Positions 27,996 to 37,402 are shown, counted from the stretch's first letter. The stretch is DNA of 64,000 nt from Pseudomonas sp. FP453 (GCF_030687495.1 NZ_CP117435.1:5522501-5586500); one strand, 5' to 3'. The notes: generated from the letters alone by a model not told the origin. Translations and numbers: made by a program.

Positions 27996-28517
27996 ATGCG
28001 TCGTGCGCTGTTTGCGTTGTTGCTGCTGGTATCCGCGCCCGTGTGGGCCGCCGACCAGCCCAAGGATTTGTCGTGGCAGGAGATGATCCCACCTGACGCG
28101 CCGCCGGAAGTGCCAAACATGAAACCGTTGCACGATCTGTCAGGCATGGCCGATGCCTTGTCGGCCGAAGCGGCGCCAGCGGCCAAGCAGGATCTGCCCA
28201 ACGCGCCGGTGGTGCAGGCGCTTGACGGTCAGCATATTCGTTTGCCGGGTTACATCGTGCCGCTGGAAGTCAGCGAAGAAGGTCGCACCACCGAGTTCTT
28301 GCTGGTGCCGTATTTCGGCGCGTGCATCCATGTGCCGCCGCCGCCGTCGAACCAGATCGTGCATGTGAAAAGCGAAGTCGGCGTGAAGCTCGATGAGCTG
28401 TACCAGCCGTACTGGATCGAAGGCGCGATGCAGGTCAAGCCGTCCACCAGCGAGCTGGCCGATGCCGGTTACCAGATGGAGGCCGAGAAGATTTACATGT
28501 ACGAACTGCAGGAATAA
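27996..28517 (+). CDS. DUF3299 exported protein of the zinc operon
   Basis: 173 aa with a cleavable signal (MRRALFALLLLVSAPVWA). The DUF3299 domain covers about residues 70-173: IRLPGYIVPLEVSEEGRTTE, LLVPYFGACIHVPPPPSNQI, and an acidic end. The start was set at 27996, where GAGGAAGG precedes it by five bases. The Cys-Ile-His motif within ACIHVPPPPSNQ could bind metal. Last gene of the zinc block; function undefined. Confidence 0.85.
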   Translation: MRRALFALLLLVSAPVWAADQPKDLSWQEMIPPDAPPEVPNMKPLHDLSGMADALSAEAAPAAKQDLPNAPVVQALDGQHIRLPGYIVPLEVSEEGRTTEFLLVPYFGACIHVPPPPSNQIVHVKSEVGVKLDELYQPYWIEGAMQVKPSTSELADAGYQMEAEKIYMYELQE

Positions 28518-28534
28518 CGCTGATCGCCCTTTCA

Positions 28535-28548
28535 TTGAGCTGAATCAA
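28535..28548. promoter_or_regulatory. ANR/FNR-like box upstream of oprG
   Basis: TTGAG-CTGA-ATCAA matches the TTGAT-N4-ATCAA consensus at nine of ten conserved positions, 63 bases before the oprG start. From memory, P. aeruginosa oprG is induced at low oxygen through ANR, which agrees. Confidence 0.6.
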
Positions 28549-28611
28549 AAGACCGCACGGAACGATCTTTACCATTGGACCTACAACTTTTAAACGTCCT
28601 TTGGAGCTCCC

Positions 28612-29310
28612 ATGAACAAGTCCCTGCTCGGCGCGTCCCTCTTCGCGCTCGCCCTCGTCGCCCCGGTTGCCCACGCTCACGAAGCGGGCGACATTCTGGT
28701 TCGCGCCGGTGCAATCACCGTGAACCCGAAGGCCGACAGCGGCACCGTCAAAGTTGACCAGGGCCCATTGGCCGGCGCCAACCTGGGCGGCAAGGCGACC
28801 ATGAGCAGCGACACCCAACTGGGCCTCAACTTCGCTTACATGCTGACCAACCACGTCGGTATCGAACTGCTGGCCGCCACGCCGTTCGAGCACGACGTGA
28901 AGATCAAGGGCACCGCCCTCGGCGCCGCCAACGGTAAGCTCGGCACCCTGAAACACCTGCCGCCGACCTTGAGCGTCGTGTACTACCCGCTGGACAACAA
29001 GTCCGCCTTCCAACCCTACGTAGGCGCCGGTATCAACTACACCTGGATCTACGACGAGCACGTCGGCAGCCGCGCCCAGGGTGCAGGCTTCAGCAACTTC
29101 AAGGCAGAAAACTCCTGGGGCTGGGCCGCACAGATCGGTGCGGACTACATGATCAACGACAAGTGGATGATCAACGCCCAGGCGCGCTACATCGACATCA
29201 GCACCAAGGCCACCGTGGACAACAACGCCCTGGGCCAAGGCACGCGCGCCAAGGTCAATGTGGACGTGGACCCGATGGTTTACATGGTGGGTATCGGCTA
29301 CAAGTTCTAA
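28612..29310 (+). CDS. oprG: OmpW-family outer-membrane protein OprG
   Basis: 232 aa. Signal peptide MNKSLLGASLFALALVAPVAHA, then an 8-stranded barrel with DILVRAGAITVNPKADSG, LGLNFAYMLTNHVGIELLAA, PYVGAGINYTWIYDEHV and a terminal YKF. OmpW channels admit small hydrophobic compounds through a lateral gate. A GGAG stands nine bases before the ATG. It follows the zinc genes but has its own ANR-like box, so it is likely a separate unit. Confidence 0.93.
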   Translation: MNKSLLGASLFALALVAPVAHAHEAGDILVRAGAITVNPKADSGTVKVDQGPLAGANLGGKATMSSDTQLGLNFAYMLTNHVGIELLAATPFEHDVKIKGTALGAANGKLGTLKHLPPTLSVVYYPLDNKSAFQPYVGAGINYTWIYDEHVGSRAQGAGFSNFKAENSWGWAAQIGADYMINDKWMINAQARYIDISTKATVDNNALGQGTRAKVNVDVDPMVYMVGIGYKF

Positions 29311-29329
29311 GCAACACCGCATAAAAAAA

Positions 29330-29434
29330 TGTGGGAGTTGGCTTCTGTGGGAGCTGGCTTGCCTGCGATAGCATCACCTCGGTATGACTGAAACTCCGAG
29401 GTGTCTGCATCGAAGGCAAGCCAGCTCCCACATT
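29330..29434. repeat. REPIN copy 2, after oprG
   Basis: Partial unit TGTGGGAGTTGGCTTC (29330-29345), full REP unit from 29346, 40-base centre, inverted REP to about 29434. The centre (GCATCACCTCGGTATGACTG and onward) is the reverse complement of the centre of the copy at 25853-25955. The two copies bracket 26.0-29.3 kb. Confidence 0.9.
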
Positions 29435-29450
29435 TGCGTTTGGGGCGGTG

Positions 29451-30335
29451 TCAGGTATGGCGGTAGAACCGATCCAGCAACGCCGGCAACCCTGCCCGCC
29501 ACGCCCGTGGCTTGATGCCAAAGGTGTGCAGGATCTTCTTGCAGGCCAGCACCGCATGTTGCGGTTCATCACTCGCGTCCGGCCGAGCCGCATGGGCCTG
29601 GGCGGTGGGTGATTCAATCGCCAGCGGATGAAACGTACGCGCTTCCGTGAGGATCGCCTGGCCCAGCGCCAACGGCGTGGTCGCCTCCTGGCCGGCGTAG
29701 TGATAGGTGCCCCACAACGGCGCCGCGCAATCGAGTTGCTTGAGCACCGAGATGATGACCCGCGCCGCATCATCCACCGGCGTCGGGTTGCCACGACGGT
29801 CATCCGCCATCAGCAATTCATCCGGCTTCTCGGCCCGGGCCAAAAAGCGCCCGAGAGTACCGTCGACGCTGTCATCCAGCAGCCAGCCAAAACGTAGCAA
29901 CACATGTTGCGGGCACGTCGCGCGCACGCTCTGTTCGATACGCCACAACGCCTGGCCGCGCAGGCCCAGGGGCACCGGCTCGTCCTTTTCGCTGTAGGCG
30001 GTGGCACGGGAGCCATCGAACACGCGGTAGCTGGACGGTTGCAGCAAGGTAATGGTGTGGTGCTGGCACAGTTCGGCCAGGCGTTCGATGGCGAACTCCT
30101 GGGCGGCCAGACGGGTTTCGCTGACGGCTTCGGCCTGGAACCAGTCGAAGTAGTAGGCGAGGTTGATCAACGCATCGGGACGGGTGTCGTCGAGCAATTG
30201 GGTAAGGCTCGCGGCATCCCAGCCGTCTTGGGGCGGTTTGGGGGCGAGGAAACCGATGTCTTCCTCTGCACCGAGGCGAATCAGCGCCTGCCCGAGGGCA
30301 TTCCCGCCGCCCAATAACATAAGGCGCATTCGCAT
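29451..30335 (-). CDS. NAD(P)-dependent epimerase / RmlD-like sugar-nucleotide reductase family
   Basis: 294 aa extended short-chain dehydrogenase. The N-terminal Rossmann element is LMLLGGGNALGQALIRLGAE. DALINLAYYFDWFQAEAVSE and LLQPSSYRVFDGSRATAYSE match the RmlD substrate-binding layout, although the YxxxK catalytic pair is not clear. The start was set at 30335, since upstream codons lack family character; 30329 is an alternative. The same kind of gene follows oprG in P. aeruginosa. Substrate unknown. Confidence 0.75.
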   Translation of the reverse strand: MRMRLMLLGGGNALGQALIRLGAEEDIGFLAPKPPQDGWDAASLTQLLDDTRPDALINLAYYFDWFQAEAVSETRLAAQEFAIERLAELCQHHTITLLQPSSYRVFDGSRATAYSEKDEPVPLGLRGQALWRIEQSVRATCPQHVLLRFGWLLDDSVDGTLGRFLARAEKPDELLMADDRRGNPTPVDDAARVIISVLKQLDCAAPLWGTYHYAGQEATTPLALGQAILTEARTFHPLAIESPTAQAHAARPDASDEPQHAVLACKKILHTFGIKPRAWRAGLPALLDRFYRHT

Positions 30336-30422
30336 AGAGTGTGCAGGCCCGGTCAGTGTGGAACGATGGCTAATTAAGTATTGGTCAGAATCGTTGCATT
30401 TTGCGGGTTTGTAGCGCAACCG

Positions 30423-32501
30423 TCACGGATTAACTGTCTTCGCGCCGGCCTCCGGCGGCTCATGCTCAAGGGCCGCCTTGACGGGCACCATCACCTGCTG
30501 TGGATAAGTCTGCGCAAACTGCACCTCGGCGCAGTTATCCACAAGCTTCTTCAAGCGCTGGTTGAAGGCACGGCTCACCGCATATTGCCCACCCGACACG
30601 GTACGGAACTGCGCCGTGAGCACCACGCCATTGAGGTCCATCCTATCCACGCCAAACACCTCCAGCGGCCCTTGCAGGTTGTACTTGAGGAACCCATCGT
30701 CACGGATCGACTGGCCCGCCTCGCGGATCAACTCCACGGCCTTGTCCACATCGGTGTCGTAGGTGAACTGCACCGAGAAGAACGCGTAGGCAAATTGCCG
30801 CGACTGGTTGGTGACCGCCTTGATCTGCCCGAACGGCACCGAATGCACAAACCCCTTGCCGTCGCGCAGGCGCAGGGTGCGGATGGTCAGGCCTTCGACG
30901 GTGCCGGCGTGGCCGGAGTCGAGCACCACCCAGTCGCCGATGGACAGGGTGTCTTCGATGATGATGAACAGCCCGGTGATCACATCCTGCACCAGTTGCT
31001 GCGAGCCAAAACCAATCGCCAGGCCCACCACCCCGGCACCCGCCAGCAGCGGCGCGACGTTGATCCCCAGGTTGGCCATGGTGGTGATCGCGCAGATCAC
31101 CACCAGGATGATTTTCACCGCGTTGCGCACCAGCGGCAGGATGGTTTTCACCCGCGTACTCGGCTGGCGGCTGGAGCGCTTGTTGACGGGTGGCTTCAAG
31201 GCTTCCTGGATCGCCGTGTCGAGCACCACCCAGAACAGCCAGGTCATCAGCAGGATCAAGCCGATGCTGCTGAGGGAATCACTGATCGCCCGGCCGATGG
31301 AATTGCGCTCGGCAAACTCAAACAACGAGACGCCCCAGATCCGCCCGAGGATCTCGATAAACCCGATGGCCATGGCGATACGCAAAATCGCGTGCAACAG
31401 GCTGAGGAAACGTTCCTTATAGGCACTGCTGCGCTGGATCGCCACCTGGCTGCGGGACTTGAACAGGTGTTGCAGCACCGTGCTGAGGAACACCGTGCCG
31501 ATCAGCAGGATCGTCGTGAACAACGCGCAGCGCAGGGCCTTTTGATTGTCGTCACCGGCGCCAATCAGGTTGATCGCCGAGACCAGCACCATCAACAGGA
31601 TCGGCCAGTACCACAGCCCGGAAAACACCCGCAGGGATTGCTGCAACGCCGGGTGTTTAAGCCGCTGGGCCAACGGTCGGTTGCGGATCAGGTGAGCCAC
31701 CGGCCGGCGCAGGCGCACCACCAGCACGCCGAAGATCACCGCAGCAAACAGGCCGGTAAACACCGCGATACTGCTGGTGATATTGCCGCCGAGCTGGCGG
31801 GCGATTTGCGGGCTGGTCAGGGCGTCGCTGAGGGCGGCGAGAAAGCCGATGAGGAACAGCGGCTTGGGGCAATAATCGCGAATGATCTGCACGGCCGGCC
31901 GCTTGTGGCCGAGGTTGAACATGACGATCACACACAGCAGCATCGACGTGGAAAAGATCCCGCTGCTGGTGGCGTAGGCAAAACACAGCGCCAGCGCTCT
32001 TCCTACTGATGTGGGTAAAAAATGGCTGACGTAAAGCGTCAAGGGCAGGCAGACCAGTGCCGGCAGCGTATAGGGCACCACGTAGCCGAGCACGGCTTGC
32101 AGGCGCTCGCGTTGTTCGACAAAGGCGCGCCGGCTCAGGCGCCGCACGAACCAGCGGCCCAACAACGTGAGCAACGCAAACGCGCCGATCCACACCCCGG
32201 ATAACAGCAGGAAGTCCCCGGCGACGCTCCATGGCGAACGTTCTGACGTCTGGTCCACCAACCGCCCTACTTCGTCTGCCGCCCGGTCCGCACGCAGGCG
32301 CCAGGCATCGACCAGGCTCTGATTGAGGTCGAGTTTGTCCTGCACATTGTCGATGCTGGAACTGATGGCCCCGAGCAGGCCGCCCTCCACCAGCAGTTCC
32401 GGCTTGGCCGGTGCTTCGGCTTGCGGGTCGGCGGCTTGCAGTGCGCCGCTGCCGCACAACAGCAGCGCACCGAGCAGTAGTGCAGTCTTTGAGTTCAGCA
32501 A
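30423..32501 (-). CDS. MscS-family mechanosensitive ion channel (YbiO-like)
   Basis: 692 aa inner-membrane channel that opens under membrane tension. Signal sequence, a coiled periplasmic segment (ISSSIDNVQDKLDLNQSL), about ten hydrophobic helices, then the MscS core. The pore helix reads GAGVVGLAIGFGSQQLVQDV, followed by GLFIIIEDTLSIGDWVVLD and the beta domain (GTVEGLTIRTLRLRDGKG). No ATG fits. TTG at 32501, nine bases after AAGGAG and leading directly into the signal peptide (LNSKTALLLGALLLCGSG), is the chosen start. Length is close to E. coli YbiO. Confidence 0.88.
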   Translation of the reverse strand: MLNSKTALLLGALLLCGSGALQAADPQAEAPAKPELLVEGGLLGAISSSIDNVQDKLDLNQSLVDAWRLRADRAADEVGRLVDQTSERSPWSVAGDFLLLSGVWIGAFALLTLLGRWFVRRLSRRAFVEQRERLQAVLGYVVPYTLPALVCLPLTLYVSHFLPTSVGRALALCFAYATSSGIFSTSMLLCVIVMFNLGHKRPAVQIIRDYCPKPLFLIGFLAALSDALTSPQIARQLGGNITSSIAVFTGLFAAVIFGVLVVRLRRPVAHLIRNRPLAQRLKHPALQQSLRVFSGLWYWPILLMVLVSAINLIGAGDDNQKALRCALFTTILLIGTVFLSTVLQHLFKSRSQVAIQRSSAYKERFLSLLHAILRIAMAIGFIEILGRIWGVSLFEFAERNSIGRAISDSLSSIGLILLMTWLFWVVLDTAIQEALKPPVNKRSSRQPSTRVKTILPLVRNAVKIILVVICAITTMANLGINVAPLLAGAGVVGLAIGFGSQQLVQDVITGLFIIIEDTLSIGDWVVLDSGHAGTVEGLTIRTLRLRDGKGFVHSVPFGQIKAVTNQSRQFAYAFFSVQFTYDTDVDKAVELIREAGQSIRDDGFLKYNLQGPLEVFGVDRMDLNGVVLTAQFRTVSGGQYAVSRAFNQRLKKLVDNCAEVQFAQTYPQQVMVPVKAALEHEPPEAGAKTVNP

Positions 32502-32669
32502 AACACCGGGCTCCTTCAGCAGGGTCTGTAAGGAACTGACGGGTTTGGGCCTTGATCGTTCCCCCGCCCGGCCATGTTTATGCCGTCCGTAGGACGCTGG
32601 AAACTTTCCGTCGCCCCCTAGAGTCAGCCTTAAACGGGGGCAAAGCCCCACTCTTTTTCAGGAGCGACC

Positions 32670-33449
32670 ATGGCTGCGAGTCCCGACTGGATGCCCGTCA
32701 CCCCCAGCGTTGCCATCACCCGCTTCACGGTGCTGACGGTAAATATCCATAAGGGGTTTACCGCCCTGAACCGGCGTTTCATCCTGCCCGAGCTGCGCGA
32801 AGCCGTGCGCAGTGTGGGCGCGGACATGGTGTTCCTGCAGGAAATCCACGGCACCCACGAACGCCACCCGCAGCGCTACAGCGACTGGCCGAACATGCCG
32901 CAGTACGAATTCCTCGCCGACAGCATCTGGCCGCAGTTCGCTTACGGGCGCAACGCGGTCTACCCCCACGGGGACCACGGTAATGCGCTGCTGTCGAAAT
33001 TCCAGATTGTGCGCTATGACAACCTGGATATTTCCCAGAATGGCCATGAAAACCGGGGCCTGCTGCATTGCGTACTGCGACTGCCGGGCACCGGGCAGGA
33101 GGTGCATGCGATCTGCATCCACCTGGGCCTGCGCGAGGGGCATCGCCAGCAGCAACTGCGCTTGCTGGAGCAACGCATCCGCGAGATTCCGGCCGATGCG
33201 CCACTGGTGGTGGCCGGAGATTTCAACGACTGGCGGCAGAAGGCCGACTTGAGCCAGAGCGGCCTCACCGAAGTGTTCATGCAGGCCCACGGCAAACCGG
33301 CACGCACCTTCCCGGCGCGCCTGCCGCTGTTGCCGCTGGACCGCATCTACGTGCGTAACCTCAAGGTGCATAACCCCCGGGTGTTGACGACCCGCCCCTG
33401 GTCCCATCTGTCAGACCACGTGCCACTGTCGGTGGAGATCGAGCTATGA
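32670..33449 (+). CDS. Endonuclease/exonuclease/phosphatase family protein (YbhP-like)
   Basis: 259 aa, metal-dependent phosphodiesterase fold. Seen: [10 protein letters not shown] (Asn), [10 protein letters not shown] (Glu), [10 protein letters not shown] (Asp/Asn) and the closing [11 protein letters not shown] (Asp-His). First of three genes in the order ybhP-clsB-ybhN, as in E. coli, overlapping clsB by 4 bases. Likely involved in phospholipid or lipid-precursor turnover, by context only. Confidence 0.85.
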   Translation: MAASPDWMPVTPSVAITRFTVLTVNIHKGFTALNRRFILPELREAVRSVGADMVFLQEIHGTHERHPQRYSDWPNMPQYEFLADSIWPQFAYGRNAVYPHGDHGNALLSKFQIVRYDNLDISQNGHENRGLLHCVLRLPGTGQEVHAICIHLGLREGHRQQQLRLLEQRIREIPADAPLVVAGDFNDWRQKADLSQSGLTEVFMQAHGKPARTFPARLPLLPLDRIYVRNLKVHNPRVLTTRPWSHLSDHVPLSVEIEL

Positions 33450-34711
33450 GCGTCGCCGTCGAACACATCGCCACCGACCAGCCGCCGGACGCCGCCAAGG
33501 CCCGCGACCTGGACTACGGCTGGCACAGCGATAACCAGGTGCAGTTGCTGGAAAACGGCGAGGCGTACTTCCCGAAGGTCTTCGAGGCTCTGCGCGAGGC
33601 GCAGCGGGAAATCCTGCTGGAGACCTTTATCCTGTTCGAAGACAAGGTGGGGCATGAGCTGCAACACATCCTGATCGACGCGGCGCAGCGTGGCGTGAAG
33701 GTGGTGGTCAGCCTCGACGGCTTTGGCTGTGGCGAGCTGAGCCCGGCGTTTCTCGGTGAGCTGGCGGACGCCGGGGTGACGGTGCAGATGTTCGACCCGG
33801 CGTCGAAAACCCTGGGCTTTCGCACCAACTGGTTTCGTCGCCTGCATCGCAAGATCGTTGTGGTGGACGCCGCCGTGGCGTTTATCGGCGGGATCAATTT
33901 TTCCGCCGACCATCTGGCGGATTTCGGCCCCGAAGCCAAGCAGGATTATGCGGTGCAGGTGACGGGCCCGGCGGTGGCCGACCTGCATCATTTCGCCCTC
34001 GCACAAAGTGGCCGTCAGCTGCGCGCCCGGCGCGGTTGGCGGCGGCGCCAGCAGCGGCCTTGCGCAGGACCTGCCGCTGGCGAGGGCTTGGTGCGCTTGA
34101 TTTATCGCGACAACGTACAACACCGCGATGACATCGAAGAGGCCTATATCCACGCCTTGGGCCAGGCACAAAAGCGTGTGGTGATCGCCAACGCCTACTT
34201 CTTCCCGGGCTACCGCCTGCTGCGGGAAATCCGCAATGCGGCGCGCCGGGGCGTACAGGTGCAGTTGATCATGCAAGGCCAACCGGATGTGCTGCTGGCC
34301 AAGCTGGCCGCGCGCATGCTCTACGACTACCTGCTCAAGGATGGCGTGGTGATCCACGAGTATTGCCAGCGCCCGCTGCACGGCAAAGTGGCGTTGGTGG
34401 ATGGATGACGAATGGAGCACCGTGGGTTCGAGTAACCTGGACCCGCTGAGCCTGGCGCTGAACCTGGAAGCCAACGTGCTGATACGCGATCGCGCCTTCA
34501 ACCAACAGCTCTACGCGCGCCTGGAAATACTCGCGCCCGCGATCACTGCCAGACCATGCCGGAAAACCGCAAGCCGCGTTTGTGGTTGTGGCGATTGACC
34601 GTAGGTTTCCTGGTGTTTCATGTGATGCGTCACTTCCCCGCGATGACCGGTTGGCTGCCCGCCCATAAACCGCGCTTGAAGCCGTTCGAGGGCCAGGCCC
34701 ATGACCACTGA
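33446..34711 (+). pseudogene. clsB: Cardiolipin synthase B, frameshifted near the C-terminus
   Basis: Phospholipase-D family enzyme making cardiolipin. First HKD motif: RRLHRKIVVVDAAVAFIGGI. Second: PLHGKVALVD, continuing in another frame with DEWSTVGSSNLDPLS. The break lies at GGATGGAT (34399-34406), where removing one 4-base copy restores VALVDDEWSTVGSSN. A second shift near 34530-34540 leads to HCQTMPENRKPRLWLWRL and the tail ending at 34711. The segment 34020-34085 also reads poorly (Arg-rich) and may hide two compensating shifts. It overlaps ybhN by 11 bases, supporting the 34711 end. Sequence error or real decay cannot be separated. Confidence 0.85.
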
Positions 34712-35648
34712 ATCGCGCTTCAAACGTTGGAAGAAACCGCTGACCGTGCTGTTCTTCCTGGCGTTGCTCGTGTTGTTCACCCTGCTCGCCCGGCGCATCG
34801 ACTGGAGCGAAGTGCTACAGACCCTGGGGGACTTCAAGCTGCGCACCTTGCTCATCGCGGGCGCGGTGACGCTGTGCAGTTTTTTGGTGTACGCCAGCTT
34901 TGATCTGATCGGTCGCACCTACATTCGCCAAGACCTGACCTGGAAGCAGATCCTGCCGGTGGGCATCATCAGCTACGCGTTCAACCTCAACCTCAGCGCG
35001 TGGGTAGGCGGCATTGCCATGCGCTATCGGTTGTATTCGCGGCTGGGGGTGAGCACTGCCAATATCGCCAAGATTCTGGGGTTGAGCCTGGCGACCAATT
35101 GGTTTGGCTATATGGCGCTGGCCGGGGTGATTTTCAGCAGTGGCCTGGTGACGATGCCGCCAGGGTGGAAAGTCAGCACAGGCGCGTTGCAGGGCATTGG
35201 GGTTGTGTTGGTGCTGCTCAGCCTGGGTTACCTGGCCGCCTGCCAATTCTCGAAAAAGCGCGCGTGGTCGGTTCGCGGTATGGAGATCAACCTGCCGTCA
35301 GTGCGCATGGCGTGCTTGCAGTTGGCCTTGGGCGCATTGAATTGGTCGCTGATGGCGGCGGTGATTTTTACCCTGCTGCCGGCCAAGCTGGACTACCCGT
35401 TGGTACTCGGGGTGTTGCTCATCAGCGCCATCGCCGGCGTGATCACCCATATCCCGGCGGGGCTTGGGGTGTTGGAGGCCGTGTTTATTGGATTGCTGCA
35501 ACATGAGGCGTCGCGGGGCAGCTTGCTGGCGGGGCTGATTGCTTATCGGGCGATCTACTTTATTTTGCCACTGCTGATCGCGCTGGTGATGTACCTCGGG
35601 GTGGAGGCCAAGGCGAAGGCGTTGCGGGTGAAGAAGGCGCCGGCTTGA
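34701..35648 (+). CDS. YbhN-family membrane protein (LPG synthase transmembrane-domain type)
   Basis: 315 aa, multi-spanning membrane protein of the UPF0104/YbhN family, related to the transmembrane part of lysylphosphatidylglycerol synthase (PF03706). About eight hydrophobic segments, with LNLSAWVGGIAMRYRLYSRL and ITHIPAGLGVLEAVFIGLLQ as family signatures. The third gene of the lipid cluster; in such clusters it is thought to move or modify phospholipid. Starts within the 3' end of clsB. Confidence 0.88.
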   Translation: MTTESRFKRWKKPLTVLFFLALLVLFTLLARRIDWSEVLQTLGDFKLRTLLIAGAVTLCSFLVYASFDLIGRTYIRQDLTWKQILPVGIISYAFNLNLSAWVGGIAMRYRLYSRLGVSTANIAKILGLSLATNWFGYMALAGVIFSSGLVTMPPGWKVSTGALQGIGVVLVLLSLGYLAACQFSKKRAWSVRGMEINLPSVRMACLQLALGALNWSLMAAVIFTLLPAKLDYPLVLGVLLISAIAGVITHIPAGLGVLEAVFIGLLQHEASRGSLLAGLIAYRAIYFILPLLIALVMYLGVEAKAKALRVKKAPA

Positions 35649-35673
35649 GCTTGTGTTGATCGGTCTACCGCAA

Positions 35674-35738
35674 TCGCGGGCAAGCCCGCTCCCACAGTTG
35701 AAATGTATTCCAATGTGGGAGCGGGCTTGCTCGCGAAG
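35674..35738. repeat. REP inverted pair after ybhN
   Basis: ATCGCGGGCAAGCCCGCTCC (from 35673) faces AATGTGGGAGCGGGCTTGCT (from 35712) across a short spacer. Two REP units stand in inverted orientation between two convergent genes. Confidence 0.88.
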
Positions 35739-35761
35739 ACGGCTTAGAGAACACCAGGTTC

Positions 35762-36721
35762 TTAGACACCAAATCGACTGCGGTAATCACTGGGCGCCAG
35801 CCCGGTGATCTTCTTGAAGGTGGCGCGAAAGGCGCTGGGGTCTTGGTAGCCCACAGTCCAGGCGATGTGATCAATGGTGCCGTTGGTGAATTCAAGCATT
35901 TGCCGCGCCTTGCCCACACGCAGGTGCTGGCAGTATTCGGTGGGCTTCAAGCCGGTAGCGCTGCGAAATCGCCGTAGGAAGGTACGCTCTTCCAGGCCCG
36001 CCTCCTGCGCCATGGCGGCGACAGATACATCCACTGCGCCGCTGGCTTGCAGCCAGTGCTGAACCTTGAGGATGGCGCCATCACCATGCCCTAGGATTGG
36101 CGCAAAATTGCTGCCGCACTGGCTGGCGCTGTCGCTGTGTTCGATCACCAGGAAACGTGCGGTGTCGGCGGCGATGCTCGGGCCCATCAGCCGATCCACC
36201 AGGCGCAGGCCCAGTTCGGACCAGGCCATCAGCCCGGCCGTGGTGATCAGGTCGCCGTCATCGACGATGGGCTTGTCCGCCTCCAGGCGCACCGCCGGAT
36301 AGCGCGCGGCAAAAGATTGGGCGGAAGACCAATGGGTGGTGGCGCTGCGCCCATCCAACAGGCCGCTGCGCGCCAGCATGATCGAGCCGATACACACGCC
36401 GCCCAGCACCGTGCCCGCCGCATGTTGCTCGCGCAACCACGCCAACAGCGCCGGCGGCGTTTGTTCTTCGGTAAACTCGCCGATGGACGGCGGCACCAGC
36501 ACGGCCATCATCGGTTGATCGGGACCAGGGTGGCTGTCAAAAACGCGCAGCGGCTTGCCCTGTGCGTCGACTTGCCAGTGGCTGACCCGCAGCAATGGCA
36601 ATTGCGCAGATTGATGCTCGGCGGCGATCCGGTTGGCCACGCCGAACAAGTCAGTCAAACCATGCACGGCGGCCAGTTGCGCCCCCTGGTAGATCAACAC
36701 ACCCAACTCAACAACGACCAT
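35762..36721 (-). CDS. GlxA-family AraC-type transcriptional regulator
   Basis: 319 aa. The N-terminal DJ-1/PfpI-like amidase fold (1-200) has LGGVCIGSIMLARSGLLDGR with the conserved nucleophile-site Cys. The C-terminal AraC helix-turn-helix pair (225-319) has VAAMAQEAGLEERTFLRRFR and IAWTVGYQDPSAFRATFKKI. The start was set at ATG 36721, ten bases after an AGGGGG run. It is divergent from the isochorismatase-type gene and probably regulates it. Inducer unknown. Confidence 0.88.
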   Translation of the reverse strand: MVVVELGVLIYQGAQLAAVHGLTDLFGVANRIAAEHQSAQLPLLRVSHWQVDAQGKPLRVFDSHPGPDQPMMAVLVPPSIGEFTEEQTPPALLAWLREQHAAGTVLGGVCIGSIMLARSGLLDGRSATTHWSSAQSFAARYPAVRLEADKPIVDDGDLITTAGLMAWSELGLRLVDRLMGPSIAADTARFLVIEHSDSASQCGSNFAPILGHGDGAILKVQHWLQASGAVDVSVAAMAQEAGLEERTFLRRFRSATGLKPTEYCQHLRVGKARQMLEFTNGTIDHIAWTVGYQDPSAFRATFKKITGLAPSDYRSRFGV

Positions 36722-36817
36722 TGTCAGTTTTCCCCCTGTTATTGTCGGCGCAGCCAATCCCAGGTGCAGGCGCCAGCGAAGATACTGGGCCCATCAACCC
36801 ATCACGAGGCAATCCCC

Positions 36818-37381
36818 ATGGCCAAGCAAGCACTCATCCTAATCGATATCCAGAACGACTACTTCCCTCAGGGCAAGTGGCCACTCGACGGCGTGGACGC
36901 CGCGGCGGACAAGGCTGCGCAGGTGCTGCAAGCGTTTCGCCAGGCCGGTGACGCGGTGATTCATGTGCGCCATGAGTTCACCTCCGAGGACGCGCCGTTC
37001 TTCACGCCGGGCTCCGAGGGCGCGCATTTGCATTCCAAGGTGCTGAACGAGGGCAACGAGCCGGTGGTATTGAAGCATTTCGTCAATGCGTTTCGCGAAA
37101 CCCATCTGCGTGCACTGCTGGAGCAACGCAGCATCACCGAACTGGTGGTGGTCGGCAGCATGAGCCACATGTGCATCGATGCCGTGGTACGGGCAGCGGC
37201 GGATTTGGGCTACAAGGTCACGGTCATTCACGACGCCTGCGCCACCCGGGAGCTGGAATTCAATGGCCAGGTGATTCCGGCCGCGCAGGTGCATGGCGCG
37301 TACATGGCCTCATTGGCATTTGGCTATGCGGGCGTGGTATCGGCGGATGAATACTTGCAGGCGCAAGCGGCGGCGGCCTGA
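36818..37381 (+). CDS. Isochorismatase-family cysteine hydrolase
   Basis: 187 aa. Catalytic triad of the family is visible as Asp10 (LILIDIQNDYF), Lys86 (PVVLKHFVNAF) and Cys119 (GSMSHMCIDAVVRAAADLG). This family hydrolyses amides such as nicotinamide, ureidoacrylate or N-carbamoyl compounds, and also isochorismate; the substrate here is not readable. About 96 bases separate it from the divergent GlxA regulator. Confidence 0.88.
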   Translation: MAKQALILIDIQNDYFPQGKWPLDGVDAAADKAAQVLQAFRQAGDAVIHVRHEFTSEDAPFFTPGSEGAHLHSKVLNEGNEPVVLKHFVNAFRETHLRALLEQRSITELVVVGSMSHMCIDAVVRAAADLGYKVTVIHDACATRELEFNGQVIPAAQVHGAYMASLAFGYAGVVSADEYLQAQAAAA

Positions 37382-37402
37382 CCGCCACTTGCCTGGCCGA
37401 CG

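Noticed and set aside
32502..32651. The 50-residue N-terminal extension of the MscS-type channel
   Set aside because: It is basic and low-complexity, lies before the signal peptide, and a TTG with a good ribosome site fits better.
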